Positions 50,818 to 59,154 of a stretch of DNA of 64,000 nt are shown here, one piece after another. The DNA comes from JAHEEL01 sp963785245 (GTDB lineage: Bacteria; Actinomycetota; Acidimicrobiia; Spongiisociales; UBA5794): positions 67,263 to 131,262 of the forward strand of contig CAWAUO010000005.1 in assembly GCA_963785245.1 (NCBI GenBank), in the 5' to 3' direction. Every line of letters starts with the position of its first letter. The first letter of the stretch is position 1. Below the pieces are notes generated by a model. It searched no databases, was not told where the DNA came from, and saw only the letters and a list, made by a program, of their open reading frames with translations. Made by a program: the position numbers and the translations under genes.

Positions 50818-51429
50818 CTAGAGGGGCTTGGCCATGCGGTGGACTTGGCCGTCGGGGAGGAGCGCCGGCCTTGGGGACGTTGCTACGATCGTCATTCCCA
50901 TCCGTTCATAGAGGCATTAGGCGCTCTCGTTCTCGACCGCCACGACGAGCGTGAGCCGCTCACATCCGGCTCGGCGGGCCTCGTCCTCGACCTGGCCGAA
51001 TAGCCTTGATCCGATGCCGAGGCCGCGCCGATCCGGGCCTACCGCGATGGCCTGGAGAGAGGAGTCACCATCGGCCACGGCATCGATGAACCGGAAGAGC
51101 GAGGCGGCGGCGGTCGACACGGCCGCCAACCTGACCGTGCGCTATCCGGCAGCTCGAAGCAACGGCGACTCGGATGACTGCTCGTGCTGCTGCGACGAGG
51201 AGGCGGACGTCATGCCGACGATCGCTCCACCGTTCTCCGCGAAGGTGACGCGATTGAATGACAGATCATGGCCTGGGGTCCGATACTCCTTGGCGACCAC
51301 CTGCTCGAAGCTCTTGCCGAGCATGAAACGGAAGATCCCGTCCGCAGCGGTGTCGAGATAGCGGGCGAATCGGAGACCTTCGACGGTCGTCGGTTGTGCC
51401 GGTCGAAGTGAGACAGAGACGGCGACCAT
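50818..51429 (-). pseudogene. GNAT acetyltransferase with two in-frame stop codons
   Basis: The single minus-strand frame from ATG 51429 reads an acetyltransferase: an N-terminal helix region, FAENGGAIVGMTSA, a TAG stop at 51142-51144, then SLFRFIDAVADGDSSLQAIAVGPDRRGLGIGSRL with the acetyl-CoA motif RRGLGIG, VVAVENESA, a TAA stop at 50917-50919, and LYERMGMTIVATSP, ending at the TAG at 50818-50820. All pieces are in one frame and continue as expected for GNAT (ENESA-xx-LYERMGM), so only point mutations separate it from an intact gene. Sequencing error or readthrough are alternatives. Confidence 0.75.
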
Positions 51430-51435
51430 GCCGGA

Positions 51436-51466
51436 ATCCTATCGACGGGCGGCTGACGCGTATCCT
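51436..51466. promoter_or_regulatory. compact divergent promoter pair, both leaderless
   Basis: Minus strand: TAGGAT (51436-51441), 6 nt before the GNAT ATG at 51429. Plus strand: TATCCT (51461-51466), 6 nt before the exonuclease ATG at 51473. The -10 boxes are 19 bp apart, so each -35 region would fall on the other gene's -10 box. The two starts are only 43 bp apart. Confidence 0.55.
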
Positions 51467-51472
51467 GTCCGT

Positions 51473-52162
51473 ATGAACTGGCACGAAGGCCCACTCGCAG
51501 CCCTCGACCTCGAAGCCACCGGCGTCGATCCCTTGACCGCCCGCATCATCGAAGTGGGCCTCTTCTTGTTCGAGACGGATAGATCATCGTTGCCGCTCGT
51601 CGAATTGCTGATCGATCCGGCGGTGCCGATTCCCGAACGGGTCACCGCACTCACCGGGATCAGTCCGGCCGACATCGCCGCGAGGGGAACGGAGCCCCTC
51701 GATGCGCTGACCCGAACGAGGCTCGCGATTGGCGGCCTCGTCAACGAGGGAATCCCGATTGTCATCTATCACGCGACCTACGACTGGCCGCTCCTCGAGG
51801 CGGAGTTGGCGCGCCACGGGCTCGGGCCGCTTCCGTCCGTTCCGCCTGCGATCCTCATCGATCCGCTTGTCCTCGACCGCCACGTGGATCGCTACCGCAA
51901 GGGGAAGCGAACGCTCGGTGATGTCGCCTCGCACTACGGAGTACGTCTCGACGGCGCGCACCGGGCGGCCGGCGACTGCGCCGCGACGGTGGAGGTCGCC
52001 AGGAAGATTGGGGAGCAACACCCGACACTGCACGTCGGCGGGTCTGAACTCGTGGACCTCCAGGTGAAGGCCCACAACACCTGGCGAGATTCGTTCAATG
52101 CCTATCTCACGAAGGTTGGGGCTTCCCGGCCACTCGTGACCGAAGAGTGGCCAAGCGGGTGA
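51473..52162 (+). CDS. DnaQ-like 3'-5' exonuclease (DEDDh)
   Basis: 229 residues. DEDDh fold: Exo I ALDLEATGVDPLTARIIEVG, Exo II VIYHATYDWPLLEAEL (a His-Ala in place of the usual N-x-x-F/Y-D at the start but with Asp retained), Exo III LDGAHRAAGDCAATVEVA with the catalytic His and Asp. Single-domain, no polymerase. Similar small enzymes act in DNA repair or RNA trimming. Leaderless start, 6 nt after TATCCT. Confidence 0.9.
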   Translation: MNWHEGPLAALDLEATGVDPLTARIIEVGLFLFETDRSSLPLVELLIDPAVPIPERVTALTGISPADIAARGTEPLDALTRTRLAIGGLVNEGIPIVIYHATYDWPLLEAELARHGLGPLPSVPPAILIDPLVLDRHVDRYRKGKRTLGDVASHYGVRLDGAHRAAGDCAATVEVARKIGEQHPTLHVGGSELVDLQVKAHNTWRDSFNAYLTKVGASRPLVTEEWPSG

Positions 52163-52186
52163 CGCTCCGGCCAGCGGCGTGATCGC

Positions 52187-52615
52187 TCAGGACATCGACG
52201 CCGTGATAGCGACCGACCACTCCGCCAGCATCTCGCCAAACGCAGGCTCTGAATACGCGTCGAGGAGAGATGGGTCGCTGCCAAGCAAGCTCATGTCGTA
52301 CGACACCTTCACCGCGGACCGACCGGCGGTCGCGTCGACACACCAGACGCGAACGATCCCGGCGTGGTGGCCCGGTGTGACGCGGCCATAGACCGCGGCT
52401 CCAGCCGTGCGGTCGATCTGGATGATGGTCCAGATCGTGTCCACGCCACTGACGGTTGTTGTGAACACCGTCCCGGTGATCTCACTCGCATCGCCTGCCG
52501 CATAGGTGGGGTCCCATCCTGGAACCCATGATCGCTCGCCCTCCGGAGTGAAGAGGTTGATGGCTGCCGAGGCCGGAAGTGCGACCTCGAAGCGGCCGGA
52601 TGACTGTTGTCGCAC
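52187..52615 (-). CDS. SRPBCC (helix-grip) family protein
   Basis: 142 residues; GTG 52615 with GGGGG upstream; the longer open frame lacks a ribosome site. RFEVALPASAAINLFTPEGERSWVPGWDP is a known SRPBCC opening, with the WVPGWDP hallmark, and the C-terminal helix ends LAEWSVAIT. The central sheet (ITGTVFTTTV, WTIIQIDRTAGAAVYGRVTP) completes the fold. Ligand unknown. Confidence 0.85.
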   Translation of the reverse strand: MRQQSSGRFEVALPASAAINLFTPEGERSWVPGWDPTYAAGDASEITGTVFTTTVSGVDTIWTIIQIDRTAGAAVYGRVTPGHHAGIVRVWCVDATAGRSAVKVSYDMSLLGSDPSLLDAYSEPAFGEMLAEWSVAITASMS

Positions 52616-52742
52616 GGTCTGCCCCCATTGTGCTCGGTTGATTCGCGAGTGAACGCACCAACGGCACCATGATGCCAGAGCGCGCTGCCGCGGCGTCGGC
52701 ACTGCTCCGGCTCTCCGGGTCCAGAGCGTCCCTTGTGCGGTG

Positions 52743-53636
52743 TCAGCTCACGATCCCGGATGGCTCGATCTCAAGGTAGAGGTCGAACCGTGTTCGGTCG
52801 GGCCGCGAGGGTTCGAGGGGTTCCTCAAACCACCGGTATGAGGGATGGATGCGGAGATTCTGCCGCTCGACCATCACCTGGAGGCGCCGCCAGCCTTCCG
52901 TAATCCACGACCCAGACGGATCATCCGTGAATGATCCCTCAATGGCGGTCACGACGAATGCTCCCTGCCGTTCCGTAAGCGTTGCCACGTCCGGTTCTGG
53001 CGGGGTGAATCCGTCGGGGACGATCACGATCAGCCGGTAGCCCTCGTTGTCGGGGTCATGGGACCGTTCACCGAGACGGTCGATGTTGTACCCGAAAGAA
53101 CGGGACGACGCCGCGATCTCCGGATGCTTGTCGAGCCACGCCGTCATCGAGCGGAAGGCAGCCTGCTCGGGTTCCGGCCGGAACCCATCGAAGGCGACGG
53201 CCCTCATCTCCGGGAGCGTTGTCGTCACTACACCCATGGTCACTTCTCCTGTCACGTCGAGTCGGTCCGTGCGTGCTGCGGTCAGCCCACCCATTCGGAA
53301 GCGGCGGGGCGCCTCGCCGTACTCCTTCTTGAACGCTCTGGTGAACGACTCGTGGCTGCCGTAGCCCGTGGCCAGAGCGATCGCGAGAACCGAATCCTCG
53401 GACATCACGAGAGCGTCCAGCGCCGTTGACAGACGGCGTCGCCGGACGTACTCGCCGAAGCGGTAGCCGGTGAGCGCCGTGAAGTAGCAGTGGAAGCTCC
53501 GGAGCGACATACCGGCGGCAGCGGCCGCTCCGTCTGCGGTGACGTCGCCGCTGAGGTCGGCCTCGGCGAAGTCGACGGCGATCTGGATCTGCTCGTAGAT
53601 CGTCAGCACATGCTCAAGTGTATGGAACCCCAGCAT
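52743..53636 (-). CDS. AraC family regulator with GyrI-like effector domain
   Basis: 297 residues from ATG 53636; an earlier in-frame ATG at 53747 would add 37 unconserved residues. Residues about 10-110 form an AraC helix-turn-helix pair: AAAAAGMSLRSFHCYFTALTGYRFGEYVRRRRL and AIALATGYGSHESFTRAFKKEYGEAPRRFR. From about 130, a GyrI-like small-molecule-binding domain (MGVVTTTLPEMRAVAFDGF, AFVVTAIEGSF, FEEPLEPSRPDRTRFDLYLEI). Rob/SoxS-like proteins of this architecture sense toxic compounds. It sits divergently from the LLM oxidoreductase and could regulate it. Confidence 0.9.
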   Translation of the reverse strand: MLGFHTLEHVLTIYEQIQIAVDFAEADLSGDVTADGAAAAAGMSLRSFHCYFTALTGYRFGEYVRRRRLSTALDALVMSEDSVLAIALATGYGSHESFTRAFKKEYGEAPRRFRMGGLTAARTDRLDVTGEVTMGVVTTTLPEMRAVAFDGFRPEPEQAAFRSMTAWLDKHPEIAASSRSFGYNIDRLGERSHDPDNEGYRLIVIVPDGFTPPEPDVATLTERQGAFVVTAIEGSFTDDPSGSWITEGWRRLQVMVERQNLRIHPSYRWFEEPLEPSRPDRTRFDLYLEIEPSGIVS

Positions 53637-53714
53637 GAGATTCTTGATCGCGACTGCAGAACTGGCGCCGACCCAACGGCGCTCTCTGCCGATACGCGAC
53701 TGCTGCAGCGCGCG

Positions 53715-53720
53715 TAGGTT
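53715..53720 (+). promoter_or_regulatory. -10 box of leaderless LLM gene
   Basis: TAGGTT, 7 nt before the ATG at 53728; no ribosome site. Confidence 0.45.
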
Positions 53721-53727
53721 GTCGCGC

Positions 53728-54720
53728 ATGCGTTTCGGAGCTTTCACCCCACAGGGCTGGCGCCACGACCTCGTCGGCGTGCCGGTCGATCAACAATGGC
53801 CGACAATCCTCTCCACCGCGAAGGTGATCGAGGATCTTGGTTTCGAGTCGGTCTGGGTCTACGACCACCTTCACCCGGTGCCGGAGCCAACCCAGGAACC
53901 GGTCTACGAGGCATGGACGCTGATGGCGGCGCTTGCGGCCACGACCGACACCGTTCGCCTCGGCCAGATGTGTACGTGTAACTCGTATCGCCCGCCGTCC
54001 TACCTCGCGAAGGTCGCCGCGTCGATCGATGCGATCTCCGGCGGCCGTCTCGAGATGGGGATCGGCGCCGGCTGGTACGAACACGAGTACGACGGTTATG
54101 GCTACGAGTTCCCGAGAGCCTCAGTGCGGATCGGCATGCTGCGCGAAGGCGTCGAGATCATGCGGAGGATGTGGATGGAGGACATTGTCGACTACGACGG
54201 AACCTACTACACGCTCAAGGGCGCCCTCTGCCAGCCCAAACCGATTCAGAATCCCATGATTCCAGTGTGGATCGCCGGCGGCGGGCCGAAGCTGACGTTG
54301 AACATTGCCGCTCGCTACGCCGACTACACGAACTTCGGATACACCCTGGACGAATTCAAGGAGAAGAGCGGGATCCTTGCCGGACACTGCAGGGAGGTCG
54401 GGCGTGATCTGGATGAGATCGTGCGCACCACGAACCTCAACATCGTCATCGGAGAGAACGAAGCCGAGGTTGCCGAACGTTCGGCGGCTGTGAAGGCTCA
54501 CTTCGCTCCGATCATCGGGGTGGAAAAGGTCGACAAGATGTTCGACAACAACTACGTCAACGGCGGGGGGATCGCCGGTACCCCGGAGCAGATCGTCGAG
54601 CACCTCCACGAGTGGAAGGCCGCCGGGCTGGGCTACGCCATCGTGTACTTCCAGGAGGCAGGAACCGACAGGCAGGGGCTCGAATTGTTCGCCGAACAGG
54701 TGATGCCCCACCTCGTCTGA
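53728..54720 (+). CDS. LLM-class (luciferase-like, F420-type) oxidoreductase
   Basis: 330 residues. TIM-barrel of the luciferase superfamily: MRFGAFTPQGW, VIEDLGFESVWVYDHLHPVP, AATTDTVRLGQMCTCNSYRPPSYLAKVAASIDAISGGRLEMGIGAGW split across strands 3-4, and the late IAGTPEQIVEHL / YFQEAG. The family uses F420 or FMN; the actinobacterial setting favours F420 (inference). It oxidises or reduces small organic substrates; the exact one is unknown. It is divergent from an AraC/GyrI regulator. Confidence 0.9.
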   Translation: MRFGAFTPQGWRHDLVGVPVDQQWPTILSTAKVIEDLGFESVWVYDHLHPVPEPTQEPVYEAWTLMAALAATTDTVRLGQMCTCNSYRPPSYLAKVAASIDAISGGRLEMGIGAGWYEHEYDGYGYEFPRASVRIGMLREGVEIMRRMWMEDIVDYDGTYYTLKGALCQPKPIQNPMIPVWIAGGGPKLTLNIAARYADYTNFGYTLDEFKEKSGILAGHCREVGRDLDEIVRTTNLNIVIGENEAEVAERSAAVKAHFAPIIGVEKVDKMFDNNYVNGGGIAGTPEQIVEHLHEWKAAGLGYAIVYFQEAGTDRQGLELFAEQVMPHLV

Positions 54721-54761
54721 TAGGGCGAGATCCCCGCGGCACGAGAGGCATCTGAGCAACC

Positions 54762-55190
54762 ATGCGAACCCTTGGCAACATCCTGTGGCTCATCCTCGGC
54801 GGGCTGCCGATGGCGATCGCCTACGCCGTGGCGGGTCTCGTGATGTTCATTCTGATCATCACGATCCCGTTCGGGATCCAGGCGTTCAAGATGGCCAGCT
54901 TCGCCCTCTGGCCGTTCGGCCGGGTCATGGTTGAGATCCCCGGTAGGGGCGGGTGTCTCAACACGATCGGGAACGTCATCTGGATCATCCTTGCCGGATT
55001 CTGGTTGGCGATTGGACATCTGCTGTCGGCGTTCCTGTTGGCGATCACGATCATCGGGATTCCGTTCGCCGTTGCCAACGTCAAACTCGCCGGGGCGGCA
55101 CTGGTTCCATTCGGCCGGACCATCATGTCGGCGGAGGCAGCGCAGGCGCAGAGCTATCCCGTCGTCGTTGGTGTCCAACCGCTGGGTTAG
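54762..55190 (+). CDS. YccF-domain membrane protein
   Basis: 142 residues. Two copies of the YccF (DUF307) motif: GNILWLILGGLPMAIAYAVAGLVMFILIITIPFGIQAFKMASFALWPFGR and GNVIWIILAGFWLAIGHLLSAFLLAITIIGIPFAVANVKLAGAALVPFGR each split across two helices. The two-fold repeat is the normal family layout. Inner-membrane protein of unknown function. Short 41-nt gap after the LLM gene; co-transcription is possible. Confidence 0.9.
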   Translation: MRTLGNILWLILGGLPMAIAYAVAGLVMFILIITIPFGIQAFKMASFALWPFGRVMVEIPGRGGCLNTIGNVIWIILAGFWLAIGHLLSAFLLAITIIGIPFAVANVKLAGAALVPFGRTIMSAEAAQAQSYPVVVGVQPLG

Positions 55191-55249
55191 ATATCGACCG
55201 GAGCGTTCTTCCATCGCCGAACCCTCTGCTCCGGCGCTCAACCTCGCGC

Positions 55250-55921
55250 CTACCGCTCGATTTCGTCACTCAGGTGCCGGCTGAAGCGCCGGCAGTACTC
55301 CAGGTCCTCGATTCGAAGGTTCGGACCCGGAGTGGATGCGAGAGCAATGGATTCGTGATAACGATCGAGTACCTCGGTTGGTTCGATGGAGTTGAAGTCG
55401 TGTGGACCCCGGACACCCAGTTCGTGCAGGAAACGAGCGAATGCCGGCCCAACACCGTTGATCCGCACCAGGTTGCTGAGGTCGACGGCGAGGGCTAGTC
55501 GGTCACCGTCGATACCGTGGTCGGTGGCAAGGGCTTCGCGTTCGGACCGAGAACTCCCTCGTTCATAGAGGGACCGTGTCGACGTGATCCCGGCATCCAT
55601 GAGACGCCCGAGTTCCGGGTCGGTGAGGACGTCCAGGTGTGAGAGCGGGATAGGTTTGGACACGTAGGCGTTGACTTCGCGGTTCAGCACGGTCACGTAC
55701 TTCTCGTCGACGCCGAGACCGGCGGCCAGATCCGCGTAGTGACGCTTGTCGCTCAGCAGGCGTCGCAGGTCCTCGAGATTCTCGACGCTCATTCTGCGGA
55801 GCCCCGGCACGACTGCGGAGATCCCGTCCGCGAGCAGCCTGCGGCTCGGCAGGAGGTCGATTGTGAGGATCGTCTCCTCGAAGGTTTCGAGGGGGATCGT
55901 CGCGAGGTCAACCGAATACAT
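55250..55921 (-). CDS. DUF4332-like helix-hairpin-helix protein
   Basis: 223 residues, almost all helical. Two helix-hairpin-helix-like segments: VPGLRRMSVENLEDLRRLL...LAAGLGVDEKYVTVLNREV and NLVRINGVGPAFARFLHELGVRGPHDF; the latter has the I-x-G-V-G-P-A pattern of HhH DNA-binding or protein-interaction motifs. The family is often called DUF4332. Binding partner unknown. Complete, with a plain ATG start at 55921 and no clear ribosome site. Confidence 0.8.
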   Translation of the reverse strand: MYSVDLATIPLETFEETILTIDLLPSRRLLADGISAVVPGLRRMSVENLEDLRRLLSDKRHYADLAAGLGVDEKYVTVLNREVNAYVSKPIPLSHLDVLTDPELGRLMDAGITSTRSLYERGSSRSEREALATDHGIDGDRLALAVDLSNLVRINGVGPAFARFLHELGVRGPHDFNSIEPTEVLDRYHESIALASTPGPNLRIEDLEYCRRFSRHLSDEIER

Positions 55922-55982
55922 CGTCGTTCACTCTGCCGACTCTCATGACCGTTCCATGGTACGCCGGAGAGTCCTGCCCGAT

Positions 55983-56450
55983 TCAATTCACCGGCACGCG
56001 AGCGAGGGCCGCGCCCGGGGTGCGCATCTTCAACAGGGGCACACCGATTCCGTACGTGACGAACCGGCCAACCGGTTCGATCCGGATCGCGCACATCTCG
56101 CCCATCGTCTCGTCGATGCCGCGCATGAGGTCCTTCCTCAGGGTCGGTTCCACATCATCCATCGGGAGAATTGTCGCCAGCCCTGCGAACGTGATCACCG
56201 CAGGCGGTGCCTGGCGGATCCGGATTGGAAGGCGCTGCACCGTCACCGTCACCGATACGTTCGGATTCCCCCGGATGTGACGGACCTTCCAGGTGCTCGG
56301 ACCGGTGACGACGTTGATTCGGCGATCTTGCGCGACATACATGACGCCCGCCGCACGCGGCTCGCCCGACGGGTTGACGAAGCCGAGCACGGCGAACGGC
56401 CACTTCTCGATCTCGTTCCAGACTTCGGCGGCAGTGGTGGGAAGCGGCAT
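55983..56450 (-). CDS. pyridoxamine 5'-phosphate oxidase-like flavin protein
   Basis: 155 residues; ATG 56450 follows GGAGG. Split-barrel PNPOx-like fold: VWNEIEKWPFAVLGFVNPSGEPRAAGVMYVAQDRRINVVTG and KVRHIRGNPNVSVTVTVQRL, then LRKDLMRGIDETMGEMCAIRIEPVGRFVTYGIG. Known members use FMN or F420 and act on B6 vitamers or other small molecules; the sequence does not decide which. Complete length for the family. Confidence 0.88.
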   Translation of the reverse strand: MPLPTTAAEVWNEIEKWPFAVLGFVNPSGEPRAAGVMYVAQDRRINVVTGPSTWKVRHIRGNPNVSVTVTVQRLPIRIRQAPPAVITFAGLATILPMDDVEPTLRKDLMRGIDETMGEMCAIRIEPVGRFVTYGIGVPLLKMRTPGAALARVPVN

Positions 56451-56551
56451 GTGACCTCCGATCGTGGTCAGGTGATCGTCCCCCGGCTTGGTGAACGCGG
56501 CCAGGGGAGAACCTCACTTCCCCTTCTGGGTTGCGGTGGAGGTCGCGACGG

Positions 56552-56557
56552 TATCGT
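56552..56557 (+). promoter_or_regulatory. -10 box of leaderless methyltransferase gene
   Basis: TATCGT, 6 nt before the ATG at 56564; no ribosome site. Confidence 0.5.
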
Positions 56558-56563
56558 GACAGG

Positions 56564-57361
56564 ATGGCGCGATACACCCACGGTCACCACGACAGCGTCC
56601 TGCGATCCCACCGCTGGAGGACCGTCGAAAACTCGGCGGCGTACGTTGCCGGCCGACTTGGGCCCGGGCTGTCGGTTCTCGACGTGGGGTGCGGACCCGG
56701 GACACTCACTGTCGACCTTGCCCGGCGCGTTGCCCCTGGTCTCGTGGTCGGTATTGACAGTGCCGAAGAGATCATCGGGCAGGCGCGGGCCGCTGCTCCG
56801 GATGACGTGCCGAACCTCGTGTTCGCGGTCGGCGACGCCTACAACCTCGACTTCGACGACGACACGTTCGACATCGTTCATGCCCATCAGGTCCTCCAGC
56901 ACCTCAACGATCCGGTCGCAGCCCTTCGGGAGATGCACCGCGCGTGCCGACCCGAAGGGATCGTCGCCGTGCGCGACGCCGACTATGGGGCGATGACCTG
57001 GTACCCAATCAGTGACCGACTCGACCGATGGCTCTCCCTCTACCGGTCGATTGCCGTCGCGGACGGTGGCCAACCCGACGCTGGCCGGTACCTGCTCCAG
57101 TGGGTACACGAAGCTGATTTCTCCGCGGTCGAGGCGTCTGCAAGCGCATGGTCTTTCGCCACCCCCGAGGAACGGGATTGGTGGGGTGGGCTCTGGGCCG
57201 ACCGCATCCGGCAGTCATCGTTCGCCGATCATGCGATCGAGACCGGTCTGGCGACACCGGCGGACCTCGAGGACCTCGCTGCAGGTTGGCTCGCTTGGGC
57301 CGCCGATCCCGACGGCTGGTTCACGGTGCCCCATGATGAAGTGGTAGCGGCGGTCGACTAG
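56564..57361 (+). CDS. class I SAM-dependent methyltransferase
   Basis: 265 residues. SAM-binding motif I VLDVGCGPGTLTVDLARRV, the acidic residue at VVGIDSAEEIIGQAR, motif II-like VFAVGDAYNLDFDDDTFDIVHAHQVLQHL, then REMHRACRPEGIVAVRDADYGAM. The HAHQVLQHL segment is a ubiE/COQ5-like methyltransferase-11 signature. The C-terminal extension (about 100 residues) is less conserved. Acceptor unknown; it is likely a small molecule. Confidence 0.9.
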   Translation: MARYTHGHHDSVLRSHRWRTVENSAAYVAGRLGPGLSVLDVGCGPGTLTVDLARRVAPGLVVGIDSAEEIIGQARAAAPDDVPNLVFAVGDAYNLDFDDDTFDIVHAHQVLQHLNDPVAALREMHRACRPEGIVAVRDADYGAMTWYPISDRLDRWLSLYRSIAVADGGQPDAGRYLLQWVHEADFSAVEASASAWSFATPEERDWWGGLWADRIRQSSFADHAIETGLATPADLEDLAAGWLAWAADPDGWFTVPHDEVVAAVD

Positions 57362-57539
57362 GAGATTGGCGACTGGCCCCATCGTCGTCATCCAGACTCC
57401 CAGAACCCTCTCCGCTGCGCTCCGGCCATCCGGCCGTTGTTCGCGCCTCCTCCACTCCGTGGGAGAGGAGAAGACTCGGCTGCTCGGCTCCGCACAACCG
57501 CAGTACCGTGTCTGGCTCACACACACGGAGGTCCTCACC

Positions 57540-57965
57540 ATGCAGGTCAACCATGATCCGACGGCTGGGTTCAACGGGCTGATCGGGATCGAGTACGACG
57601 AGGCAACTCCGCAGCGCGTCGTGTTGGGCCTCGAGGTCGATGAGTGCCACCACCAGCCGTACGGCCTCGTGCATGGCGGTACCTACTGCGCGTTGGTCGA
57701 GACCGCAGCATCCTATGGTGCGGCCCTCGCCGCCATGGAGAAGGGCATGGTTGGGGCCGTCGGTGTCTCCAACTCGACCGACTTCTACCGGTCGCACCGC
57801 ACCGGCAGGATCCTCGCCACGGCGATACCCGTCCACCAAGGTCGGACCCAGCAGGTCTGGCAGGTCGATGTGACTCGGGCTGAGGACGATGTCCTCCTGG
57901 CACGCGGTCAGGTCCGGCTCCAGAACATCGCCGATCCGAACGTCATCGGGGACTCGGGGGAGTAG
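57540..57965 (+). CDS. PaaI-type hotdog thioesterase
   Basis: 141 residues; ATG 57540 follows GGAGGTCC. Hotdog fold: LIGIEYDEATPQRVVLGLEVDECHHQPYG, LVHGGTYCALVETAASYGA with the HGG catalytic Asp replaced by Thr-Tyr, TDFYRSHRTGRILATAIPVHQG and VWQVDVTRAEDDVLLARGQVRLQN. Known role: hydrolysis of acyl-CoA thioesters or phenylacetyl-CoA. The VHGG motif is intact. Substrate unclear; complete. Confidence 0.9.
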   Translation: MQVNHDPTAGFNGLIGIEYDEATPQRVVLGLEVDECHHQPYGLVHGGTYCALVETAASYGAALAAMEKGMVGAVGVSNSTDFYRSHRTGRILATAIPVHQGRTQQVWQVDVTRAEDDVLLARGQVRLQNIADPNVIGDSGE

Positions 57966-58084
57966 CGCAGGGCAGCCACCTCAGCCTCCGTTCGCGAGCG
58001 GGCGAGCGGGCGAGTCGTTAATGTCCTGTGCACCGGGGACGATCGTGTTCTCGCGTCAGTAGCCACAAATGCGGAGGTTCGGCA

Positions 58085-59092
58085 ATGACGACAGAGACCG
58101 GGGATACGGCGACAGCGACGGGTTTCGGGAGTGTGGGCTTGCCTCGCAAGATCTCAGCCGGGTTGGTGATTCTGGTCGGCATCGTCTTCATCGTGGTGAC
58201 GCTGATCAACAACCTGTTTGCGGTGGGACCCGCGTTCGAGGAGATGATCACCGACTTCCGACCACTCCTGTCCGAAGAATCGCTCGCTACGGCCAGCGCC
58301 GACATTGCGGTTCTCGAAGCTGCAGGGGAGGAATTCCAGACGGCGGTCGCACCGGGAATGGCTGAAGCGCTGGGGATGTCGCCGGAGGAGTTCGGCGGAA
58401 TGGTCCAACAGCAGTATCCGGCCGTCGCTCAGGGGATGCAGGCGCTGCCTGAGATCACCGAGACGTTCAATGGTTTGATTCAGACGCTGGACAGCCAACG
58501 GACCCTGTTCGAGTCGGCGGATGCGATTCCGTCGAACGACTTGCCGGCGACCACGGTGCCGTGGATTCTCACGATCTCGGGTCTGCTCGCGATTGTCGTC
58601 GGTGTTCTGCTGTTCATGCCGGGTCGTGCCTGGGCCATCGTGGCAGCCGTGCTCGGTGCGGTTCTCGTGATCAGCACCTTCGCGCTGAACCTGCCGCAGA
58701 AGGCGGCCGACGCGGATCAGCTGAACGAGAACCTCACGCCGATCTACACGCAGGAGTTGATCGACGGGGCAAATGGGTCGCTCGCAGTGGTCGGGGCGAT
58801 GGGCGAAGAGATGCAGACGAGGATGCTGCCCGATCTCGCCGCCCAACTCGGTATGTCACCCGATGAGCTGAACCAGTTCCTCGGGGCGAACTTCCCGGCG
58901 ACCGCAGCGGCGATGCAGAGCATGCCCGAGTCACTGCCACGGTTCGAGGCATTCGTCGGTGTCTTTGCGGTGAACCTCGACAACTACGAGACGATTCAGC
59001 CGGTGGCGTTCACGCCCATCATCTGGGTGATGGTGATCGGCGGCCTGCTGATCCTCGTGGCAGGCGGATACTGCATCATCGCCAAGCAGTAG
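58085..59092 (+). CDS. membrane protein with two-fold internal repeat
   Basis: 335 residues; ATG 58085 with GGAGG. The layout TM - ~115-residue extracellular helix-rich loop - TM occurs twice: TM 25-45, loop, TM 160-178, then TM 183-203, loop, TM 310-332. The loops are clearly homologous: ALGMSPEEFGGMVQQQYPAVAQG (residues 95-117) aligns with QLGMSPDELNQFLGANFPATAAA (254-276), an offset of about 159. No characterised family recognised. Confidence 0.85.
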   Translation: MTTETGDTATATGFGSVGLPRKISAGLVILVGIVFIVVTLINNLFAVGPAFEEMITDFRPLLSEESLATASADIAVLEAAGEEFQTAVAPGMAEALGMSPEEFGGMVQQQYPAVAQGMQALPEITETFNGLIQTLDSQRTLFESADAIPSNDLPATTVPWILTISGLLAIVVGVLLFMPGRAWAIVAAVLGAVLVISTFALNLPQKAADADQLNENLTPIYTQELIDGANGSLAVVGAMGEEMQTRMLPDLAAQLGMSPDELNQFLGANFPATAAAMQSMPESLPRFEAFVGVFAVNLDNYETIQPVAFTPIIWVMVIGGLLILVAGGYCIIAKQ

Positions 59093-59108
59093 CGAGACAA
59101 CCGACAGA

Positions 59109-59154
59109 GGGCCCGCTCCAGCGATGACCGAGAGGTTGGCGTCGGGGCGGGCCC
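59109..59154. terminator. hairpin between convergent genes
   Basis: GGGCCCGC (59109-59116) and GCGGGCCC (59147-59154) are inverted with a 30-nt loop, between the repeated membrane protein and the agmatinase-type gene. Confidence 0.4.
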
